9,361 nucleotides of DNA from an uncultured Duganella sp. Lineage in GTDB: Bacteria; Pseudomonadota; Gammaproteobacteria; Burkholderiales; Burkholderiaceae. Location: assembly GCA_946482335.1 (NCBI GenBank), contig CAMLRG010000212.1, forward strand, positions 1 to 9,361. Direction: 5' to 3'. The first letter of the stretch is position 1. Each line of letters opens with the position of its first letter. The position numbers and the translations under genes are program-made. The notes beneath the pieces were generated by a model. The model made no database searches. It saw only the letters and a list, made by a program, of their open reading frames with translations, and had not been told where the DNA came from. Shown piece by piece: positions 6,568 to 9,361 of the stretch.

Positions 6568-8176
6568 CGAAGCTGAACGGGTCGCCCTTCTTCCAGGCCG
6601 GCATGGTCTTGCCGTTGGCGATCTCGTAGCCCAGGTTCAGGGTGAACTGGGCTTGCTGCACCATGCCCGACAAGTCCCAGCTGGCATGGTATTCGTCGCT
6701 GACGCGGTGGTAATCGCCCTTGAAGGCGACGATCCTGGCGGCCGAGGTGTCGTGCGCGTGCTCGAACTCGAAATGGCCGTCGCCGGAGAACACGGCGGAA
6801 CCGACGTTAAAGGCCGGCACGCCGGCCTTGGCGAACTGGAAGTGGTCGGCGCGGAAGTAGGCGCCCGACAGGTCCGGGATCGGCGGCGCCAGCTTCAAGC
6901 CCATCTGCCTGGCCACCTTGGCGGCGCTGTCGACCAGCGTGCTGCGCTCGGCGCCGGCCACGCCGATATCCTTGGTGCGGCCGGCGAAATTCATCGAATC
7001 GAGGTTCAGGTCGGCCAGCGTGCGCTTGAGCGGGAACACCGGGTTGGCGACATAGGCGGAGGCGCCGTGCATGCCGACTTCCTCGGCGGCCGGCCACAGG
7101 AACACTTGCGAACGCTTGGCCGGTTTCTGCACCGCGGCGGCCGCCATTGCCAGCAGGGCGGCGGCGCCGGAGCCGTTGTCGATGGCGCCATTGTAGATGC
7201 GGTCGCTGCCGTCGGCCGGGCCGTCGGCCTTGCCGAGGTGGTCCCAGTGCGCCGAGTAGACCACGGCTTCATCCTTCAGTTTGGGATCGCTGCCCGGCAC
7301 GATGCCGACCACGTTGAATTGTTCGACCTGGCGCACGCTGGAGCGGATTTCGGCGTGGGCACCGATCTTCAGGTCGACCGGGCGGAAATCCTTGCGCTCG
7401 GCGGCCGCGCGCAGGGTGTCGAGGTCGAAGCCGGCCGCCTTGAACAGGGTGCGCGTATAGTCTTCGCTCAGCCAGCCCTCGACCAGGTTGCCGCCGCCCG
7501 GCGTGTGGAAGCGCTCGAGCGCAAAGCTGGTGGCGGGCACGTTCCAGCCGTAGGCGGCCGACGGCGTGGTGTGGATCAGCAGGGCGCCGGCGGCGCCGCG
7601 GCGCACCGCTTCCTCGTACTTGTACATCCAGCGGCCGTAATAGGTGTAGCCCTTGCCGGCGAAACGGTTGGGCTGTTCGGCAGTCGGCTGCGGATCGTTG
7701 ACCATCATGACCAGGATCTTGCCCTTGACGTCGACGTCCTTGTAGTCGTTCCAATCCTCTTCCGGCGCGATGGCGCCATAGCCGACGAACACCAGCGGCG
7801 CATCGAACACCACCTCGGCGCGGCCGCTGCCGGTCCCGATCAGCACATCCTCGCCCACGCGCGGGGTGAGCGTGCTGGCGCCAGCCGCGAAACGGATCGA
7901 GCTGCCCGGCAGCAGGCGCGTGCCCTGGAACTTCACCGGCTGGCGGTACAGCCCATTGGGCATCGGCTGCAGCCCGATGGCCGCCGCCTGGGTTTCCAGG
8001 TAGCGCACCGCCAGGTCGCCGCCGCGCTGGCCGGTGCCGCGGCCCTCCAGCAGGTCATCGGCGAGGAAAGACAAATGGGCGCGCAGCGGCGCCTCCTTGA
8101 CGCTTGGCGCTTGCTGCGCCGCCGCAGAAGCGGCCGCCAGCACCAAGCCGGCGGAAAAGAGGTATTTGGTTTTCAT
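6557..8176 (-). CDS. Secreted M28 family zinc aminopeptidase with PA domain
   Basis: The protein has 539 residues, typical for secreted M28 peptidases. A signal peptide (KTKY, then a hydrophobic stretch, likely cleavage after AAA at residue 20) sends it out of the cytoplasm. A protease-associated (PA) domain is inserted at about 125-255 (GKILVMMVNDP, YEEAVRRGAAGALLIHTT). The catalytic domain carries the full two-zinc set: H310 in SAHWDH (with D312 assisting), bridging D333 in GAIDNGSG, catalytic E365 and ligand E366 in PAAEEVGMHGA, D393 in NLDSM and H490 in YHRVSDEY. Such enzymes remove N-terminal residues from peptides in the periplasm or medium. The ATG has only a weak ribosome binding site. 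The 3' end overlaps the convergent GGDEF-EAL gene by 11 bp. The 5' end faces the dehydrogenase across a 104-bp gap holding a repeat. Confidence 0.93.
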   Translation of the reverse strand: MKTKYLFSAGLVLAAASAAAQQAPSVKEAPLRAHLSFLADDLLEGRGTGQRGGDLAVRYLETQAAAIGLQPMPNGLYRQPVKFQGTRLLPGSSIRFAAGASTLTPRVGEDVLIGTGSGRAEVVFDAPLVFVGYGAIAPEEDWNDYKDVDVKGKILVMMVNDPQPTAEQPNRFAGKGYTYYGRWMYKYEEAVRRGAAGALLIHTTPSAAYGWNVPATSFALERFHTPGGGNLVEGWLSEDYTRTLFKAAGFDLDTLRAAAERKDFRPVDLKIGAHAEIRSSVRQVEQFNVVGIVPGSDPKLKDEAVVYSAHWDHLGKADGPADGSDRIYNGAIDNGSGAAALLAMAAAAVQKPAKRSQVFLWPAAEEVGMHGASAYVANPVFPLKRTLADLNLDSMNFAGRTKDIGVAGAERSTLVDSAAKVARQMGLKLAPPIPDLSGAYFRADHFQFAKAGVPAFNVGSAVFSGDGHFEFEHAHDTSAARIVAFKGDYHRVSDEYHASWDLSGMVQQAQFTLNLGYEIANGKTMPAWKKGDPFSFVKR

Positions 8177-8211
8177 GGCGCAAATCTTACCCCATAATGC
8201 ATGACAGGAAG

Positions 8212-8266
8212 GGTGTCAGGCACTTGCCGGATGGCCGTCCCGCCTGACACCGGTTTACCGGTTTTA
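8212..8266. repeat. Left repeat: TGTCAGGC hairpin plus ACCGGT tandem motif
   Basis: GGTGTCAGGC (8212-8221) and its exact complement (8242-8251) bracket a 20-nt loop. The right arm runs into ACCGGT-TT-ACCGGT (8249-8262). The stretch 8242-8266 is the reverse complement, with two mismatches in 25, of 9081-9105 at the other end of the dehydrogenase gene. It fills most of the divergent gap between the peptidase and the dehydrogenase. It looks like a short dispersed palindromic element; neither a transposase nor a target duplication is evident. Confidence 0.75.
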
Positions 8267-8268
8267 AC

Positions 8269-8276
8269 AAAGGAGG
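8269..8276 (+). promoter_or_regulatory. Strong Shine-Dalgarno that fixes the TTG start of the dehydrogenase
   Basis: AAAGGAGG ends 4 nt before TTG at 8281. It is nearly the full anti-16S complement and no in-frame ATG or GTG fits it, so initiation at TTG is well supported. It directly follows the repeat ending at 8266, leaving little room for a promoter other than within the repeat. Confidence 0.75.
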
Positions 8277-8280
8277 CTCC

Positions 8281-9111
8281 TTGGAAGTCATCGTGATCAC
8301 CGGCGCCTCCGACGGCATCGGCGCCGAGTTAGCCCGCCAGCTCGCCCGCCAGCGCGGCCAGGCGCTCGCCCTGGTGCTGGCCGCCCGCAACGAATCCGCC
8401 CTGCAGCAGGTCGCCGCCGACTGCAGCGCGGCCGGCGCCAGCGTGCTGGTGGTCCCCACCGACGTCGCCCAGCAAGCCCAATGCCGCCACCTGGTCGACG
8501 CCGCCGTGCAGCGCTTCGGCCGCATCGACGCCCTGGTCAACAATGCGGGCCGCTCGGCGCACGCCCTGTTCGAGGAGGTCGCCGACCTGGGCTGGTACGA
8601 GGACTTGATGAAGGTGAACCTGTGGGGCGCCATCTGGTGCACCCACGCCGCCTTGCCCTACCTGAAAGCCGCGCAAGGGCGCATCGTGGCGGTATCCTCG
8701 CTGGCCGGCCTGGTGGGCGTGCCGGGGCGCACCGCCTACGGCGCCACCAAGTTCGCCATGGCGGGCTTTTTCGAAGCGCTGCGGGCGGAGCTGAAGCCGC
8801 ATGGGGTGAGCGTGACCACCGCCTACCCGGGCGTGGTCGACACCCGGATCCGCTACCGCGGCTACAACGCGGCGGGCGGGGAGCTGGGCAAGAGCAGCCT
8901 GCGCGAGGAGGCGGCGATGCCGGTGGGCGAGTGCGCGGCGCTGATCATCGATGGCATGGCGCGGCGCAAGCGCGAGGTGGTGATGACGGCCAAGGGCAAG
9001 CTGGGGCGCTGGCTCAAGCTGCTGGCGCCGGGGCTGATCGAGAAAATGGCGTTGAATGCCTTGAAGGATGATGTGAAACCTAAAACCGGTAAACCAGTGT
9101 CAGACCCGTAG
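8281..9111 (+). CDS. Short-chain dehydrogenase/reductase (SDR) family oxidoreductase
   Basis: The protein has 276 residues and a classical SDR layout: nucleotide-binding TGASDGIG at 7-14, NNAG at 87-90, and the catalytic tetrad N113, S140, Y153, K157 (YxxxK), with PG after the next strand. It should be a cytoplasmic NAD(P)H-dependent oxidoreductase; AAR following the second strand slightly favours NADP(H). The C-terminal part (KGKLGRWLKLLAPGLIEKMALNALK) resembles that of DHRS7B-like SDRs, a loose similarity that does not give the substrate. Translation starts at TTG, backed by AAAGGAGG. The last nine residues (about 268-276, KTGKPVSDP) are encoded by the right-hand repeat, and the TAG stop lies at the loop of its hairpin, so the natural C-terminus may have been altered by repeat insertion. 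The gene appears monocistronic. Confidence 0.92.
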   Translation: MEVIVITGASDGIGAELARQLARQRGQALALVLAARNESALQQVAADCSAAGASVLVVPTDVAQQAQCRHLVDAAVQRFGRIDALVNNAGRSAHALFEEVADLGWYEDLMKVNLWGAIWCTHAALPYLKAAQGRIVAVSSLAGLVGVPGRTAYGATKFAMAGFFEALRAELKPHGVSVTTAYPGVVDTRIRYRGYNAAGGELGKSSLREEAAMPVGECAALIIDGMARRKREVVMTAKGKLGRWLKLLAPGLIEKMALNALKDDVKPKTGKPVSDP

Positions 9112-9124
9112 GGTCTGACACTGG
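9081..9124. repeat. Right repeat: TGTCAGACCC hairpin overlapping the dehydrogenase stop
   Basis: CCAGTGTCAGACCC (9094-9107) and its exact complement (9111-9124) form a 14-bp stem with a 3-nt GTA loop. Upstream of the stem is ACCGGT-AA-ACCAGT (9085-9098), a degenerate version of the left motif. Positions 9081-9105 are an inverted copy (23/25) of 8242-8266. The stop codon TAG is 9109-9111. The hairpin could act as a transcription end or mRNA stabiliser for the dehydrogenase, but no T tract follows. Confidence 0.8.
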
Positions 9125-9141
9125 GCACGCGGCCGCCGCCA

Positions 9142-9171
9142 ACCGGTCTACCGGTTCAAAAAAGGTAAAAT
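9142..9171 (+). promoter_or_regulatory. Putative helicase promoter with overlapping ACCGGT tandem motif
   Basis: TAAAAT at 9166-9171 matches the -10 consensus in five of six positions. ACCGGT-CT-ACCGGT (9142-9155, inside the 16-bp palindrome AACCGGTCTACCGGTT at 9141-9156) covers the place where the -35 box should be, and no good -35 is visible. The same spaced motif occurs before the dehydrogenase gene (8249-8262). It could be an operator or a remnant of the repeat family. Transcription would start near 9178, giving a leader of about 45 nt. Confidence 0.45.
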
Positions 9172-9222
9172 AGCGGCTTCCGTCGCATCAGGCGATACAA
9201 CAACAACCCCACGAGTGCCGCC

Positions 9223-9361
9223 ATGCCAGACACCTTGTTTACCGATTTGAACCTCAGCGCCCCCATCCTCAAGGCGCTGAAGGAAGTAGGCTACGAAACC
9301 CCATCCCCGATCCAGGCCGCGACCATCCCGCACCTGCTGGAAAACCGCGACGTGCTGGGCA
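9223..9361 (+). CDS. deaD: DEAD-box RNA helicase, DeaD/CsdA-like (5' part only)
   Basis: The first 46 codons are present and the gene runs off the window. The N-terminus has the aromatic residue and Q motif of DEAD-box helicases: [19 protein letters not shown], then [12 protein letters not shown], then [10 protein letters not shown] just before the expected motif I (AQTGSGKT). It aligns closely, from memory, with the start of E. coli DeaD (FADLGLKAPILEALNDLGY, PSPIQAECIP, HLLNGRDVLG), the cold-shock and ribosome-assembly helicase, more than I would expect of RhlE or SrmB. DeaD remains a judgement until the C-terminal RNA-binding region is seen. The ATG has only a weak GAG-type ribosome binding site. 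Confidence 0.85.
   Translation, partial: MPDTLFTDLNLSAPILKALKEVGYETPSPIQAATIPHLLENRDVLG

Noticed and set aside
6653..8197. 514-codon + strand frame opposite the M28 peptidase
   Set aside because: It is a shadow of a gene with signal peptide and complete zinc ligands; no motif or ribosome site supports the + reading.
9094..9124. Hairpin at the dehydrogenase stop as a standard Rho-independent terminator
   Set aside because: The 14-bp stem is followed by GC-rich sequence without a T tract, so only a repeat call is supported.
1..9361. CRISPR array, tRNA, rRNA, insertion sequence or toxin-antitoxin pair
   Set aside because: No regularly spaced repeats, RNA gene signatures, transposase motifs or small paired genes were seen on either strand.

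Overview
The window is GC-rich chromosomal DNA with dense, short-spaced genes. Its gene content (DUF3016 protein, Host_attach protein, dienelactone hydrolase, CHASE-PAS-GGDEF-EAL protein, DeaD-like helicase) and its TGTCAGAC-type palindromes suggest a betaproteobacterium of the Burkholderiales, most likely Oxalobacteraceae (Massilia, Duganella or Janthinobacterium relatives). That assignment is an inference from gene style, not a database match.

Layout, left to right. At 1-41 lies a strong intrinsic terminator of an upstream gene. A secreted DUF3016 protein (118-621, +) follows and converges on a hotdog-fold thioesterase (631-1074, -). Next on the minus strand, reading right to left, are a Host_attach-family protein (3623-3171), a dienelactone hydrolase (3158-2460) and a lipoprotein PQQ-dependent sugar dehydrogenase (2389-1127). 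The first two are only 12 bp apart and look like one operon; the dehydrogenase sits 70 bp further on behind a structured spacer and may be co-transcribed. Divergent from the Host_attach gene is a 933-residue membrane c-di-GMP enzyme (3766-6567, +) with CHASE, PAS, GGDEF and EAL domains, all signature residues intact. It ends in an 11-bp tail-to-tail overlap with a secreted M28 zinc aminopeptidase (8176-6557, -). A TTG-initiated short-chain dehydrogenase (8281-9111, +) follows, and the window closes inside a DeaD/CsdA-like DEAD-box RNA helicase (from 9223, +).

Most genes are ordinary housekeeping or accessory metabolism. There is no phage, transposase, CRISPR, tRNA or rRNA, and I see no clear undescribed multi-gene system. 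The most unusual structure is at the right end: the dehydrogenase gene is bracketed by inverted copies of a 25-nt repeat (23/25 identical), and the right copy encodes the last residues and the stop codon of the protein. A related tandem motif, ACCGGT-N2-ACCGGT, occurs in both copies (one degenerate) and again over the putative helicase promoter. A possible functional link is the divergent pairing of the Host_attach gene with a c-di-GMP enzyme, both plausibly concerned with surface attachment; this is only inference.
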